Shown here: positions 38,961-47,890 of the stretch, piece after piece | Layout: each line of letters starts with the position of its first letter | Numbering within the stretch: the stretch's first letter is position 1 | Origin: Polynucleobacter sp. MWH-CaK5 | GTDB taxonomy: Bacteria; Pseudomonadota; Gammaproteobacteria; Burkholderiales; Burkholderiaceae | Length of the DNA stretch: 64,000 nucleotides | Reading direction: 5' to 3' | NCBI RefSeq assembly: GCF_018687615.1 | Contig: NZ_CP061299.1 | Coordinates: forward strand, 558,001-622,000 | Position numbers and translations under genes: made by a program | Notes under the pieces: model-generated | Database searches by the model: none | Told to the model about the DNA's origin: nothing | What the model saw: only the letters and a program-made list of their open reading frames with translations

Positions 38961-39446
38961 ATGACTCAATCGATCAATCAACTTCTTCATCAAACCAGCT
39001 TGAGCCAAGTTCCTCAAGGCTTGTTGGCTGATTTATCGGTGAATGAGACGCCACTCATCATGCACCCATTATCAGCAGGATTTCCAAGTCCTGCGGCTGA
39101 TTATGCGGCTGATGGATTGGATTTGAATAGCTATCTGATACAGAATAAGCCAGCCACTTTCATGTTTACTGTGAGAGGTGAATCAATGATTGTGGCTGGC
39201 ATCCATCATGACGATAAGGTGGTCGTTGATCGAGCCTTAAAGCCGAAACACAAAGACATTGTGGTGGCGGTGGTCAATGGTGAGTACACGATCAAGCGTT
39301 TGTACAAATACAAAGGACTCATTGAATTGCGTCCAGAAAACCCTGACTACCCCAACATCACATTCAGTGAAGGCCATGAGCTACAAATATGGGGTGTGGT
39401 CATTGGGGTGGTCAGACGTTATTCAAGTAGTTCATCTCGAGTTTGA
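38961..39446 (+). CDS. umuD: UmuD-like SOS mutagenesis protein, self-cleaving
   Basis: A 161-residue LexA-type serine peptidase (S24). The cleavage site reads [12 protein letters not shown] (Ala-Gly, about residues 39-40), the catalytic Ser is in RGESMIVAG and the Lys in [15 protein letters not shown]. After RecA-stimulated cleavage UmuD' joins UmuC to form polymerase V. ATG 38961 lies only 5 bases after the LexA box with no ribosome site, so the start may be lower, for instance ATG 39060 (MHPLSAGF). It overlaps or touches umuC. Confidence 0.92.
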   Translation: MTQSINQLLHQTSLSQVPQGLLADLSVNETPLIMHPLSAGFPSPAADYAADGLDLNSYLIQNKPATFMFTVRGESMIVAGIHHDDKVVVDRALKPKHKDIVVAVVNGEYTIKRLYKYKGLIELRPENPDYPNITFSEGHELQIWGVVIGVVRRYSSSSSRV

Positions 39447-39448
39447 TC

Positions 39449-40759
39449 ATGAGCTCCGCCAGTCAACATTCCACCCATGCACCATTGTTTGCTTTGGTGG
39501 ATGTGAATAATTTCTATGTGTCTTGCGAAAGAGTCTTTGCCCCTCAGTTAGAAAAAACACCCATGGTGGTGCTGTCCAACAATGATGGTTGTGCAGTGGC
39601 ACGCAGTGCTGAAGTCAAAGCCTTGGGTGTCAAAATGGGAACGCCTTGGTTTCAGATGAAAGACTTGGCCAAGCAGCATGGCATCCTGGCTTGTTCATCC
39701 AATTACACTCTGTATCACGACATGAGTCAGCGCGTGGTGGAGATACTGCGACAGTTCACGCCCAAGCTGGAGGTCTACAGCGTGGATGAAAGCTTTTTGC
39801 AAATCGAATCTGTTTTAAATGCTCACGAATCTCCCACTCATTTAGGTGCTGAGATCAAGCAGCGTATCAAGCAGTGGACTGGTTTGCCAGTGTGTGTGGG
39901 CATTGCGCCGAGTAAAACATTGGCCAAGTTTGCTAACCACTTGGCTAAAAAAAATCCATCGTTCAATGGCGTTTGTGATTTAAGCAATATGCCAAAACAA
40001 GAACTCTATCAATGGATGAGTGAGGTATCTGCTGCTGAAGTGTGGGGCATTGGTCGTAAGATCGCCAAACGTTTAGAGGGCATGGGCATACACACAGTGC
40101 TGGACCTTGTTCAGATTTCGCCACAAATGATGAGATTGCAATTTGGGGTGGTGATTGAAAGACTTTGTTACGAATTACGTGGACTCTCTTGCTTGGCTCT
40201 CGAGGAGGTGGCGCCACCCAAGCAACAAATCATTGCTTCTAGAAGTTTTGGCAAATTAGTGTTGAGCTTAGATGAGTTGGCTGAATCAGTTGCGACACAC
40301 ACAGCCAGGGCTGCTGAAAAATTAAGAGAACAAGAGTCATTGACCAGTTCAATCAGTATCTTTGTTCAGACCAATGTGTTCATGAGAAATGAGCCACAGT
40401 ACAGTCAAAGCATTCAAATACCTTTGGCGCATCCAACGGATGACACCTTGGTGTTGACTGAAATGGCCATCAAAGGACTGAAAGAAATTTATAAAAAAGG
40501 CTTCAGATATAAAAAGGCTGGCGTGATGTTAGGTTTGATGACTGATAAGCCATTACTTCAGTCTTCATTGTTTGAAGATCATCAGGCCAAAGGAAAGTCC
40601 GTGCGCCTCATGAAAACGCTAGATTCAATTAATGCGCGTTATGGAAGTAAATCTTTGCGTGTTGCTGCTACAGGCACAGATGAATCTTGGAAAATGAAGT
40701 CAGAGAATGTTTCGCCTAAGTACACCAGTCATTGGGATCAATTACCCTTTGTCAATTAG
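39449..40759 (+). CDS. umuC: Y-family DNA polymerase UmuC
   Basis: UmuC (436 aa) is the catalytic subunit of translesion polymerase V. Active-site motifs are intact: [13 protein letters not shown] (first metal Asp), [18 protein letters not shown], and YSVDESFL (second acidic pair). Thumb, little-finger and C-terminal regions follow ([16 protein letters not shown]). ATG 39449 lies two bases after the umuD stop. It shares the LexA box at 38936. Confidence 0.96.
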   Translation: MSSASQHSTHAPLFALVDVNNFYVSCERVFAPQLEKTPMVVLSNNDGCAVARSAEVKALGVKMGTPWFQMKDLAKQHGILACSSNYTLYHDMSQRVVEILRQFTPKLEVYSVDESFLQIESVLNAHESPTHLGAEIKQRIKQWTGLPVCVGIAPSKTLAKFANHLAKKNPSFNGVCDLSNMPKQELYQWMSEVSAAEVWGIGRKIAKRLEGMGIHTVLDLVQISPQMMRLQFGVVIERLCYELRGLSCLALEEVAPPKQQIIASRSFGKLVLSLDELAESVATHTARAAEKLREQESLTSSISIFVQTNVFMRNEPQYSQSIQIPLAHPTDDTLVLTEMAIKGLKEIYKKGFRYKKAGVMLGLMTDKPLLQSSLFEDHQAKGKSVRLMKTLDSINARYGSKSLRVAATGTDESWKMKSENVSPKYTSHWDQLPFVN

Positions 40760-40829
40760 GGGGATATGGGCCCTCAGCTAAATGTCACCACTTCTGCTAA
40801 ATTAAATTTTTAAATTTAAAGCGAACATC

Positions 40830-41366
40830 ATGAAATTCTCCCTGGGTCACATTGCTACTTTATGTAAATACACGGGCATCAGTTTTATTGCTGGAGCGGT
40901 GACTCATGGCGCATTCAGCGAACAACGATCAATGATCACTGCTGCTATTGGTGTTGCTATTTATTTGATTGCTGGTGTTTTAGAGAAAATCTCAAATCCT
41001 CAAACAAGCAACACATGGACTAATTTATTGGCCATCGGTGTGATTGCATCTGTGGGCCTAGGTTTTTTTACAGGTGGCCTTCAGCATTTCCCAGATTCTC
41101 CAGATAGAAGCTTATGGGTTGTACCTGTTGGATTCTTAATGAGTTTGATCGCAGTGTATTGGATGGAGGGAAGACCCCATACAAAGATCAAAGGAGTTCT
41201 TATCTACGGCAGCATCAGTGTCATCATTGTCACAATCGCTTCCATCTATGCAGCCAATTACTTCAAAACTCATTCATCTGCAGGTGGACATGCTCATGGT
41301 GCCGCTGAAGTATCTTCAGAAAAAGATACAAGCAAAGAGCACGATCATTCAACTCATAAGCATTGA
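40830..41366 (+). CDS. Hypothetical membrane protein with His-rich tail
   Basis: 178 residues with about five hydrophobic segments (near 8-27, 35-50, 63-82, 93-112 and 120-142), then a hydrophilic tail holding seven histidines (GGHAHGA ... EHDHSTHKH). The tail suggests metal binding (Ni, Zn, Co or Cu) or buffering. The family is not recognised. It sits between umuC and a convergent hypothetical gene. Confidence 0.7.
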   Translation: MKFSLGHIATLCKYTGISFIAGAVTHGAFSEQRSMITAAIGVAIYLIAGVLEKISNPQTSNTWTNLLAIGVIASVGLGFFTGGLQHFPDSPDRSLWVVPVGFLMSLIAVYWMEGRPHTKIKGVLIYGSISVIIVTIASIYAANYFKTHSSAGGHAHGAAEVSSEKDTSKEHDHSTHKH

Positions 41367-41393
41367 TACAGCATCTGGATAGCATCAATGCTT
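41358..41393. terminator. Hairpin after the His-rich membrane protein gene
   Basis: AAGCATTGAT (41358-41367) and ATCAATGCTT (41384-41393) form a perfect 10-bp stem that overlaps the stop codon. No long T-run follows, so termination strength is unclear. Confidence 0.45.
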
Positions 41394-41416
41394 GTGTAAC
41401 TCATGGGCTTCTTAAA

Positions 41417-41797
41417 TCAGGGAGCCTGAGTAATCAATTCAGGTTTGACCACCCGAATTCTTTCGTCAACGTAATAGCCACCGTATTCGGTGTAGCGCAA
41501 ATAAACAGTTGAGCATTCTGGGCATTGATCGACTGTGCATCGATTGTATGGATGAAAGCCAACAGCAATCGGAGCGTTCTCTGACCAAATGGTGGTGCCA
41601 TTAGGGTGGTGCTCATCCCAAATTTCTTCTGCATCAGGATGCTGGAGTGTGCCGACTGTCTTCAAGCTATAACGATCAAAGGTACTCAGAATTGTTTCCC
41701 AACAAGAGAAATCATGTGAAGCACAATTTGAGCACTGCTGATCATGTTGTTCTGAGGTCAGAGCCAATAATTCTTGAGCATTTAAAACTGGAATCAT
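41417..41797 (-). CDS. Hypothetical zinc-ribbon-like protein
   Basis: 126 residues with two cysteine clusters, CSNCASHDFSC (about 22-32) and CTVDQCPEC (about 87-95), which could bind one or two zinc ions. No signal or membrane segment. It overlaps the end of the upstream MHS transporter gene by four bases (ATGA), so it is translated with it; a link with transport is not evident. Family not recognised. Confidence 0.7.
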   Translation of the reverse strand: MIPVLNAQELLALTSEQHDQQCSNCASHDFSCWETILSTFDRYSLKTVGTLQHPDAEEIWDEHHPNGTTIWSENAPIAVGFHPYNRCTVDQCPECSTVYLRYTEYGGYYVDERIRVVKPELITQAP

Positions 41798-43062
41798 TGG
41801 TTTTCATTTCTTAATGAGTGCAATGCATAAATGGCTGGAATTGCATAAATGAAACAATAGGCAGCAGGGCCCCAAGTCCATGCATTGATCTCAAGTAGCC
41901 AGGCTGTGACCATTGGTGCTGTACCGGCAAATAGAGCAACTGCCAAGCTATAACCAATCGCAAACACTGAGCAACGTTGTTCAGGTTTGACCAAGCGACT
42001 GATCAGAATGCCTTGAGCACCAAACAGCAACATCACTGGCGCCACGATCAAAGATTGACCAATCGCTAGACCTACAACCCCACCGAATTGAGAAGCCAGT
42101 ATCGCAGGAATACACAAAATGGCACCGGCCCAAGTGGCATACCAAGTGATCTTGATTCTGCCAATCTTATCGGCCAACCAGCCACCTAGAACAACCAAAG
42201 GAATGCCCACAAATTGAATCGCAGTCGCCACCGTGTTGGCTGATTGCATCGAGCCACCATGTTTGGCGGCGTAATCAACAAAATAAACAAACTGAACATA
42301 AAACAGCACATTCGAAAAAGAAATAAGAGCTGCAATTTGTACTAAGACTTTCCAACCTTGTGCCACTTCTTTTAAGCGCAGGGCAATTAAAGCAAATAAT
42401 TCTTTAAAGCTAAGCTTGTGTTGGATGGCAGTCTCAAGGGTCTCAGGCATATGAGCTCTTAGCTTCCAGCCAGCAATCGCCACCAAGGCTCCTAAAAGAA
42501 AGGGTAGGCGCCAAGCCCAATCGTTCACAGCACTTTCGCCAAACACAAAAGCGGTGAGGGCTGCTATTAAAGAGCCTAAGAAAAATCCCAGTAATGCTCC
42601 TGCGTGAGCAATACCAGACATCAAACCTTCTTTACCTTGCGGAGATGCTTCGGCTGCATACACCATGCTGCCGGTGTATTCACCACCAATCGAAAAGCCC
42701 TGGGTCATGCGAAGAAACAGAAGTGCATACGCAGCGATGGCACCCACCTGAGCATAGCTTGGTAGCAATGCCACCATGAAACTGGCCACACCCATGATCA
42801 TGATGCTCCAGATCATCATTTTTCTTCTGCCGAGCAGGTCTCCAACTGGACCCAAAATCAAACTGCCAATCGGTCTTGCTAAATAACCAATGGCAAAAAT
42901 GCCAAATGAAGCAACTGTTTGCAGAGTGGGATCGCTGGCTGGGAAGAAGACCTTGCCAAGAGCTGTTGCGAAATAACCATAAATGGCAAAGTCAAACCAT
43001 TCCAACATATTGCCAGTAGCTCCAGCAAAAGCCGCGGAATAACGTTTAGGAATAATGGCCAT
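41794..43062 (-). CDS. MFS transporter, metabolite:H+ symporter (MHS) family
   Basis: A 422-residue, 12-helix permease. The N-terminal GNMLEWFDFAIYGYFATALGK and the loop motif GPVGDLLGRRKMM are hallmarks of MHS members such as citrate, proline/betaine (ProP) or alpha-ketoglutarate (KgtP) permeases, and QGFSIGGEYTGS is the conserved TM5 segment. Substrate likely a carboxylate or betaine, not decidable here. The gene starts at ATG 43062. Confidence 0.92.
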   Translation of the reverse strand: MAIIPKRYSAAFAGATGNMLEWFDFAIYGYFATALGKVFFPASDPTLQTVASFGIFAIGYLARPIGSLILGPVGDLLGRRKMMIWSIMIMGVASFMVALLPSYAQVGAIAAYALLFLRMTQGFSIGGEYTGSMVYAAEASPQGKEGLMSGIAHAGALLGFFLGSLIAALTAFVFGESAVNDWAWRLPFLLGALVAIAGWKLRAHMPETLETAIQHKLSFKELFALIALRLKEVAQGWKVLVQIAALISFSNVLFYVQFVYFVDYAAKHGGSMQSANTVATAIQFVGIPLVVLGGWLADKIGRIKITWYATWAGAILCIPAILASQFGGVVGLAIGQSLIVAPVMLLFGAQGILISRLVKPEQRCSVFAIGYSLAVALFAGTAPMVTAWLLEINAWTWGPAAYCFIYAIPAIYALHSLRNENQ

Positions 43063-43126
43063 GATTACCCATCAATATAAGTGATGTATTTATTCTATTA
43101 GACGACTGCGGAATCCAGGGGAAAAA

Positions 43127-43762
43127 CTAAGACTGGCTTTGGCCAGTCATTTCTTCAATTAACTCTTTCACTAAATCAAGGCGAATTTGTGCGTTATCAA
43201 TGCTCAACAGATGGTGCTTTTGTGCTGGTGATAGCGGCAAGATTTCGCACCAGCGATTTGCCACCCACCCACATTGCTCCAAATCATAAGGTTGGCTGAA
43301 TGGCATTTGATCTTCACGCACACCTTTTTTCTGCAAAGATGCAATGATGGCGCCTAAGTTATCGGCCAGTGTTTTGTGCTCAGCTTGGATTGGGTGATTG
43401 GCATCTTCAGATAAAAATTCGACTTCGCCCATCCACAAGCCATTTTTCTCTTGTTGACTTTGATGTACTTTAAATCGTCTTGTGCCGCGACATTTGATGA
43501 AAAACAATGAAGGCTGTGGCGCATCAAAATAAGTGATATCTACCAAAGTACCTGTCGGGAAGAAGACCGTGGGTTTGTCACTGGGATCCACAACCTCTTT
43601 ACCTTCGTCCAAAGTAACAATGCCAAAGTTAGTTGAATTGGCCACACAGTCTTTGACCATGTCCAAATAACGAATCTCAAAAATCTTCAAGTCCAATGCG
43701 CCAGAGGGGTAAAGCGTCTGGCCAAGAGGAAATAAAGGAATGGTGGTGAGTTTGGTTAACAT
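43127..43762 (-). CDS. LON-protease substrate-binding-domain protein
   Basis: 211 residues homologous to the N-terminal domain of Lon protease but without ATPase or protease domains. It starts TIPLFPLGQTLYPSGALDLKIFEIRYLDMV, and a C-terminal helical bundle follows. Such stand-alone proteins are common in proteobacteria; their role (perhaps chaperone or regulator) is not established. Monocistronic. Confidence 0.88.
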   Translation of the reverse strand: MLTKLTTIPLFPLGQTLYPSGALDLKIFEIRYLDMVKDCVANSTNFGIVTLDEGKEVVDPSDKPTVFFPTGTLVDITYFDAPQPSLFFIKCRGTRRFKVHQSQQEKNGLWMGEVEFLSEDANHPIQAEHKTLADNLGAIIASLQKKGVREDQMPFSQPYDLEQCGWVANRWCEILPLSPAQKHHLLSIDNAQIRLDLVKELIEEMTGQSQS

Positions 43763-43819
43763 GAATCCATTGTATTAAAGACTGAAACAAATTGCTGATC
43801 GCAATCCTGTTTTAGTATC

Positions 43820-44035
43820 ATGGTCATGACTCCCGAATCCTTAGAAAAATTGATCAGCATGAAAATGCCTTTTGGTAAGCATGCCGGGAAATTGCTTTGT
43901 GATTTACCAGCCAACTATTTGTCATGGTTTGCTCGCGAAGGATTTCCGCGAGGCGAGATAGGGGAGTTGTTACATTTGATGCACGAAATTGATCACAATA
44001 ACTTGCGGCATTTGCTCACCCAATTAAAAAAGTAA
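43820..44035 (+). CDS. DUF3820 family protein
   Basis: A 71-residue cytoplasmic protein with the DUF3820 core MPFGKHAGKLLCDLPANYLSWF. The same motif occurs as an accessory domain in some exonucleases (ExoX-like), so a nucleic-acid link is possible. A second in-frame ATG lies 6 bases in. Confidence 0.82.
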   Translation: MVMTPESLEKLISMKMPFGKHAGKLLCDLPANYLSWFAREGFPRGEIGELLHLMHEIDHNNLRHLLTQLKK

Positions 44036-44150
44036 CCCTTTCATTGCCAGGTAAGAATTACCTTTAAATAAATCAGCTATTTCTGACGGGTTACTTCCTG
44101 CAAATTCAGATCGACTGAATTCATCATGGTTTCTTTTAGGAGAAAACGAG

Positions 44151-44318
44151 ATGGAGATGATCATCAGAAACATTGTTAAAAAATCACCGAGCAAACGAAG
44201 CAAAAAAGCATCAAGCAGAAGAAGCTCTGGTGTTATATCTAAAAGTATCAAGTTAGCAAAAAGTGCGAGCTATGGTTTGGGTAAATTAGCCACCTTGGTT
44301 TTCATCGGCAGACTATAA
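44151..44318 (+). CDS. Small basic protein (55 aa), unannotated
   Basis: A short frame with a strong ribosome site (AGGAGA, 7 bases before ATG). The product is very basic in its first half (VKKSPSKRSKKASSRRSS), with a hydrophobic C-terminus (GLGKLATLVFIG). It is followed 9 bases on by another small gene, so the pair looks like a real operon. It could be a DNA-, RNA- or membrane-binding peptide. Family unknown. A longer frame on the opposite strand lacks such support. Confidence 0.6.
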   Translation: MEMIIRNIVKKSPSKRSKKASSRRSSGVISKSIKLAKSASYGLGKLATLVFIGRL

Positions 44319-44327
44319 GGTCATGTC

Positions 44328-44546
44328 ATGAGCCAGGCGATGTGCGAGTTATTGGTTGATAAATTGATTAATTCTGATGAGTTAGGTGAAATCACGGAAA
44401 CCATTCAGGTGGGGGTAGAGTCAGGGCAAGGTATTTGGCAACTCTTGATGGATAACCCCATCGTTTTTGGAATGGTGATGGGAGGTGGCGTGGCCACCTA
44501 CATCAGAAAATGGTTCTTCAAGCGTTATAGAGGTGTCTCGCGCTGA
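44328..44546 (+). CDS. Small membrane-associated protein (72 aa), unknown
   Basis: The first half is acidic and helical (KLINSDELGEITETIQVG); the second half has one hydrophobic segment (NPIVFGMVMGGGVATYI) ending in a basic cluster (RKWFFKRYRG), so a single-span protein with cytoplasmic positive end is likely. TAAGG lies before the ATG. Probably co-transcribed with the basic 55-aa protein. Family not recognised. Confidence 0.6.
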   Translation: MSQAMCELLVDKLINSDELGEITETIQVGVESGQGIWQLLMDNPIVFGMVMGGGVATYIRKWFFKRYRGVSR

Positions 44547-44561
44547 TATTCACATGCCTTT

Positions 44562-44999
44562 TTAGCTCTCCAGACAAACCTCTCCGGGCTTATAGCCTAA
44601 TGTTGGCCGCATGCAGACATGAATGTCATAGCCAAATTGAGCAATTGCGTGAAGCAACCTAAAAGTATTGATCTTTTTTAGATCGCCTTTGTATAGGGCC
44701 AGAGTCTCTTTGATGGGGAATTGAATCTTCTCTGCCAATATTTTTGGATTTGTTAATTTATCGAACTTTATTTTTCTGTAGAGGTCTTCAAATAACAAAG
44801 CCTTGAAGTCATCCTCTCTTTTAATTAGTTCAATTAAGCGAATATCAACGATTTTTAAGTTTTCTTTAGGCTTGTTACTGGATTTAATATCGGAGTCCTT
44901 GATGCCATGCTGTCCATCATGATGACAAGTAAGGGTAAAAATATGGGACTGTGATGATTCTGATGTGGGTTGATCTTGTAGATAAATAGACATGGACAC
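44562..44999 (-). CDS. XRE-like helix-turn-helix protein
   Basis: 145 residues. The N-terminal 50 are polar and His/Ser-rich; the C-terminal part (KLTNPKILAEKIQFPIKETL ... NTFRLLHAIAQFGYDIHV) has the layout of XRE antitoxin-like domains of the HTH_37 type. No toxin-like partner flanks it. It may autoregulate; its target is unknown. The 94 bases to the phosphatase gene contain nothing clear. Confidence 0.55.
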   Translation of the reverse strand: MSMSIYLQDQPTSESSQSHIFTLTCHHDGQHGIKDSDIKSSNKPKENLKIVDIRLIELIKREDDFKALLFEDLYRKIKFDKLTNPKILAEKIQFPIKETLALYKGDLKKINTFRLLHAIAQFGYDIHVCMRPTLGYKPGEVCLES

Positions 45000-45093
45000 T
45001 CTCGAGTAAATTGAACTAAGAGCTTGCCTGAAATTTTATTTTTTTAAAATCAGAAAAGGTTGATTTGTTTGTAAGAAATTTCCTACAAATAAC

Positions 45094-45573
45094 TCATGAA
45101 GACTGTGTAAGTCTCTGCCTTACATGATCAAGTAGACCATCGCAAGCATTCTCGACCAAATCAAGAACTTCTTCAAAGCCTTCGCTACCCTTGTAATAGG
45201 GATCTGGAACAACGCTGGCCTGATTAACTTTGCAAAACTCGGTTAAGCGTCGGATCTTATGTTTTTTATTCGGAGGGCAGCGCTGTTCTGTCAGCGCATA
45301 GTTTTCCCAATCCATCACGAGCAATAAATCATAGTGATCAAAATCTCGATCATCGAGTTGTCTCGCTGCCAAATCTGATAAGTCATAGCCACGCTTGAGT
45401 GCATGTGTTTGAGAGCGAGCATCTGGTGCCTCGCCTACATGGTAGGCATGGGTTCCCGCAGAGTCTACTGTCACTTGATGAGATAGGCCTGACTCTTCAA
45501 TGTATTGACGAAATACCCCATGGGCTGTTGGGCTTCTGCAAATGTTGCCCATGCACACAAAGAGAATATTCAT
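45094..45573 (-). CDS. Low-molecular-weight protein tyrosine phosphatase
   Basis: About 159 residues. The P-loop CMGNICRSP (C-x5-R-S) lies near the N-terminus, and the general-acid motif DPYYKG near the C-terminus. This family dephosphorylates protein tyrosines or arginines. Start at ATG 45573 (MNILFVCMG); the frame also allows ATG 45585, which overlaps the upstream MOSC gene by four bases, so the two genes are translationally coupled. Confidence 0.92.
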   Translation of the reverse strand: MNILFVCMGNICRSPTAHGVFRQYIEESGLSHQVTVDSAGTHAYHVGEAPDARSQTHALKRGYDLSDLAARQLDDRDFDHYDLLLVMDWENYALTEQRCPPNKKHKIRRLTEFCKVNQASVVPDPYYKGSEGFEEVLDLVENACDGLLDHVRQRLTQSS

Positions 45574-45581
45574 CGAACTCA

Positions 45582-46190
45582 TCAAAACAAATCCTTTTGC
45601 GACTCTTTGCGCAATAAAAAATGATTCTGTTGCTGGATGCTCATTTCTCTGCGACCAGGCGTGACGATGATGGCATCACCAGCTTTGATGCTGCCGCCTT
45701 TGTGAACTTTAAGATACCAACCGGAGCGAGTGGATTGAATCATTGCTTTGGATGCACCTTTATAGCCCATGCGCGCATTGAATTTAAAGCAGGGCTCTCT
45801 TAATTTGACAACCTCTAGTTCAACATCACCAATCTGCCAGTTATCACCGACCCAAACCGCATCTTCAGAGAATCCTTCAATACTGAGATTTTCGCCAACA
45901 AAACCAAAACCAATTGGGTTGGTCCTTTTTGCTTCTCTGCTGAGTAGTTCATTCCAGAAAGGGTAGTGTTCACTTGGGTAGGCATAGATGGCTTTCTCTA
46001 GCCCGCCATGCACACTGAAGTCAGCTTGTTCATCGCCATCTAAACCAACGGTTCTGACTTTGATGCTGATGGGCTTATCTAAAGAACTGACAATCTCTTT
46101 TTTGATGCCTGAATTGACCACGCGATGATCGGGATGGTCAATGCCAAACAATGGAGCAATCTTGCCTGTGGAAATTGAAATGATGCGCAT
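45582..46190 (-). CDS. MOSC-domain protein (YiiM-like)
   Basis: A 202-residue MOSC protein with the conserved pattern DGDEQADFSVHGGLEKAIYAYP and the Cys of the family in LREPCFKFNARMG. MOSC proteins bind sulfur-carrying molybdenum cofactor or, in YiiM, reduce N-hydroxylated compounds such as 6-hydroxylaminopurine. Divergent from hyi; upstream partner of the low-Mr phosphatase. Confidence 0.9.
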   Translation of the reverse strand: MRIISISTGKIAPLFGIDHPDHRVVNSGIKKEIVSSLDKPISIKVRTVGLDGDEQADFSVHGGLEKAIYAYPSEHYPFWNELLSREAKRTNPIGFGFVGENLSIEGFSEDAVWVGDNWQIGDVELEVVKLREPCFKFNARMGYKGASKAMIQSTRSGWYLKVHKGGSIKAGDAIIVTPGRREMSIQQQNHFLLRKESQKDLF

Positions 46191-46228
46191 GCCATAATTA
46201 AATCACTGAATTGATAATTAGGTCATTT

Positions 46229-46996
46229 ATGCCTCGTTTTGCCGCCAATCTCTCCTTGCTCTATGCACACCTGCCTTTCTTGGAGCGGATCAAGGCTGCA
46301 AAAGATGATGGCTTTGAAGCCATTGAATGCCAATTTCCATATCAAGAGAATTCAGGCGCGGCCCTAAAAGACATTGCAGCGTCTATGGCGCAGCTTGAGT
46401 TACCCATGGTGCTGCATAACTTGCGCGGTGGTGATTGGGCTAAGGGGGATCGAGGCTTGGCATGTCATCCAGCCAGGGTCGATGAATTTAGGAGCGGTAT
46501 TCCTGATGCTATTGCCCATGCTCAACAGTTGGGAGTTAAACAATTAAATTGTTTGGCAGGAATATTGCCTGAGGGTGTGAGTATCAATGAAGCTCAAAAA
46601 AATTTTGTGGAAAATTTAACTTATGCAGCAGAAGAGTTAAAAAAAGCTAATCTCAAATTATTGATTGAACCCATCAACACATTTGATATGCCGGGGTTTT
46701 TCTTATCCAGCAGTCAACATGCTTTAGAAACTATCATGGCGGTTCCATCGAACAATCTTTATCTTCAATACGATGCCTATCATGCCCATCGCATGGGTGA
46801 AGATATTTTGGATATAGAAGATCTGATGCCTTTTATTGAGCATATTCAAATTGCAGATCATCCTGGCCGCCATGAACCTGGCACAGGGGAAATCAATTAC
46901 GCTGATTTCTTCATGCTTTTGGATGATTTAGCTTATGAAGGTTGGGTTGGTTGCGAATACAAAGAACTGCACCAGGCGAATTTTCTAAAAGCTTGA
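46229..46996 (+). CDS. hyi: Hydroxypyruvate isomerase
   Basis: A 255-residue TIM-barrel isomerase (MPRFAANLSLLYAHLPFLER, EPINTFDMPGF, QIADHPGRHEPGTGEINY). It interconverts hydroxypyruvate and tartronate semialdehyde in glyoxylate use. Together with CbbZ, which makes glycolate, it could belong to a glycerate-type photorespiratory salvage, but glyoxylate carboligase and tartronate semialdehyde reductase are not nearby. Start at ATG 46229; the upstream TTG at 46211 is unlikely. Confidence 0.9.
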   Translation: MPRFAANLSLLYAHLPFLERIKAAKDDGFEAIECQFPYQENSGAALKDIAASMAQLELPMVLHNLRGGDWAKGDRGLACHPARVDEFRSGIPDAIAHAQQLGVKQLNCLAGILPEGVSINEAQKNFVENLTYAAEELKKANLKLLIEPINTFDMPGFFLSSSQHALETIMAVPSNNLYLQYDAYHAHRMGEDILDIEDLMPFIEHIQIADHPGRHEPGTGEINYADFFMLLDDLAYEGWVGCEYKELHQANFLKA

Positions 46997-47111
46997 TGGC
47001 GCTGCTTCATTGCGACAAATAAGGCTTTGCCCACAAGTGGGGCATTCAGAGGATAATGAATATCCAAGAATTTATTGAGCCATTACTAAGCCATACCTAT
47101 CAATTTCTGAC

Positions 47112-47873
47112 ATGCTATTAGACCCACCACAATCATCGCTGGCCTCTGTGCCAACAGCTATTCAAGATAATGGCTATGTCGTTTTATCTCCTGAGCAGTT
47201 TTTCGAACTCTCACAACATCATTTGACTGAGTGGCAAGACTTATCTTCCACTTGGAAAAACTTGCCAGCCGATGCGTATTTAAAAGATGGTGGTCGTTAT
47301 CGTCAAAGAAGGCATGCCAGTTTTGTGATTCAAAACAATGCGGTCACATTGGCTCCTCATCGTGCCCACTGGCAACCGGTGTCATATAACGCATTGCATG
47401 GTGGCATTGATCGTTGGTTTGAGCCATGTGAAGAAACGTTTGCCAATTCAGCGGCACTCAAAGACTTTTTATTGAACTTGGCTCTTCAGTTTGATCAGAC
47501 ACAAAAAAATCTTGATGTATCCAAGCCTTGGTTCATTGAGGTTCATCAATTCAGAATTGATACAACTGATGGTATTGGCCGACCAACACCCGAGGGTGCT
47601 CATCGCGATGGTGTTGAGTACGTGGCTGTTTTGATGCTTGGACGTCACGGTATCAAAGGTGGTGAAACCAGGGTATTTGAATCGAATGGCCCGCAAGGTC
47701 AGCGCTTTACTTTACAAAAGCCTTTTAGTTTGTTGCTGCTCGACGATGCTCGTGTGGTTCATGAAACCACACCAATTCAACCAATCGATCCTAAAGCCTT
47801 AGAGCAAGGATGGCGAGATACCTTGGTGGTCACCTACAGACGTGGTGGCTTTCAAGACAGCCCCAGTTCTTAA
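47112..47873 (+). CDS. 2OG-Fe(II) dioxygenase family protein
   Basis: 253 residues of the 2OG-Fe dioxygenase type (PF10014-like). The iron triad is visible as HRDGVEY (His, Asp) and VVHETTPI (His), with a late Arg in DTLVVTYRR for 2-oxoglutarate. Relatives hydroxylate free amino acids. Substrate unknown. The 115 bases before it, after hyi, hold no clear promoter. Convergent with the histidine phosphatase. Confidence 0.87.
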   Translation: MLLDPPQSSLASVPTAIQDNGYVVLSPEQFFELSQHHLTEWQDLSSTWKNLPADAYLKDGGRYRQRRHASFVIQNNAVTLAPHRAHWQPVSYNALHGGIDRWFEPCEETFANSAALKDFLLNLALQFDQTQKNLDVSKPWFIEVHQFRIDTTDGIGRPTPEGAHRDGVEYVAVLMLGRHGIKGGETRVFESNGPQGQRFTLQKPFSLLLLDDARVVHETTPIQPIDPKALEQGWRDTLVVTYRRGGFQDSPSS

Positions 47874-47890
47874 TCTGGAGGATCCTTGCC

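Noticed and set aside
38877..39017. N-terminal extension of the HNH protein across the LexA box
   Set aside because: It would run through the operator and antisense to the umuD start; the HNH domain is complete without it.
44024..44251. 75-residue minus-strand frame
   Set aside because: It lies opposite the 55-aa plus-strand gene that has a clear ribosome site and it overlaps the DUF3820 stop; its hydrophobic leucine runs reflect the complement of Lys/Ser codons.
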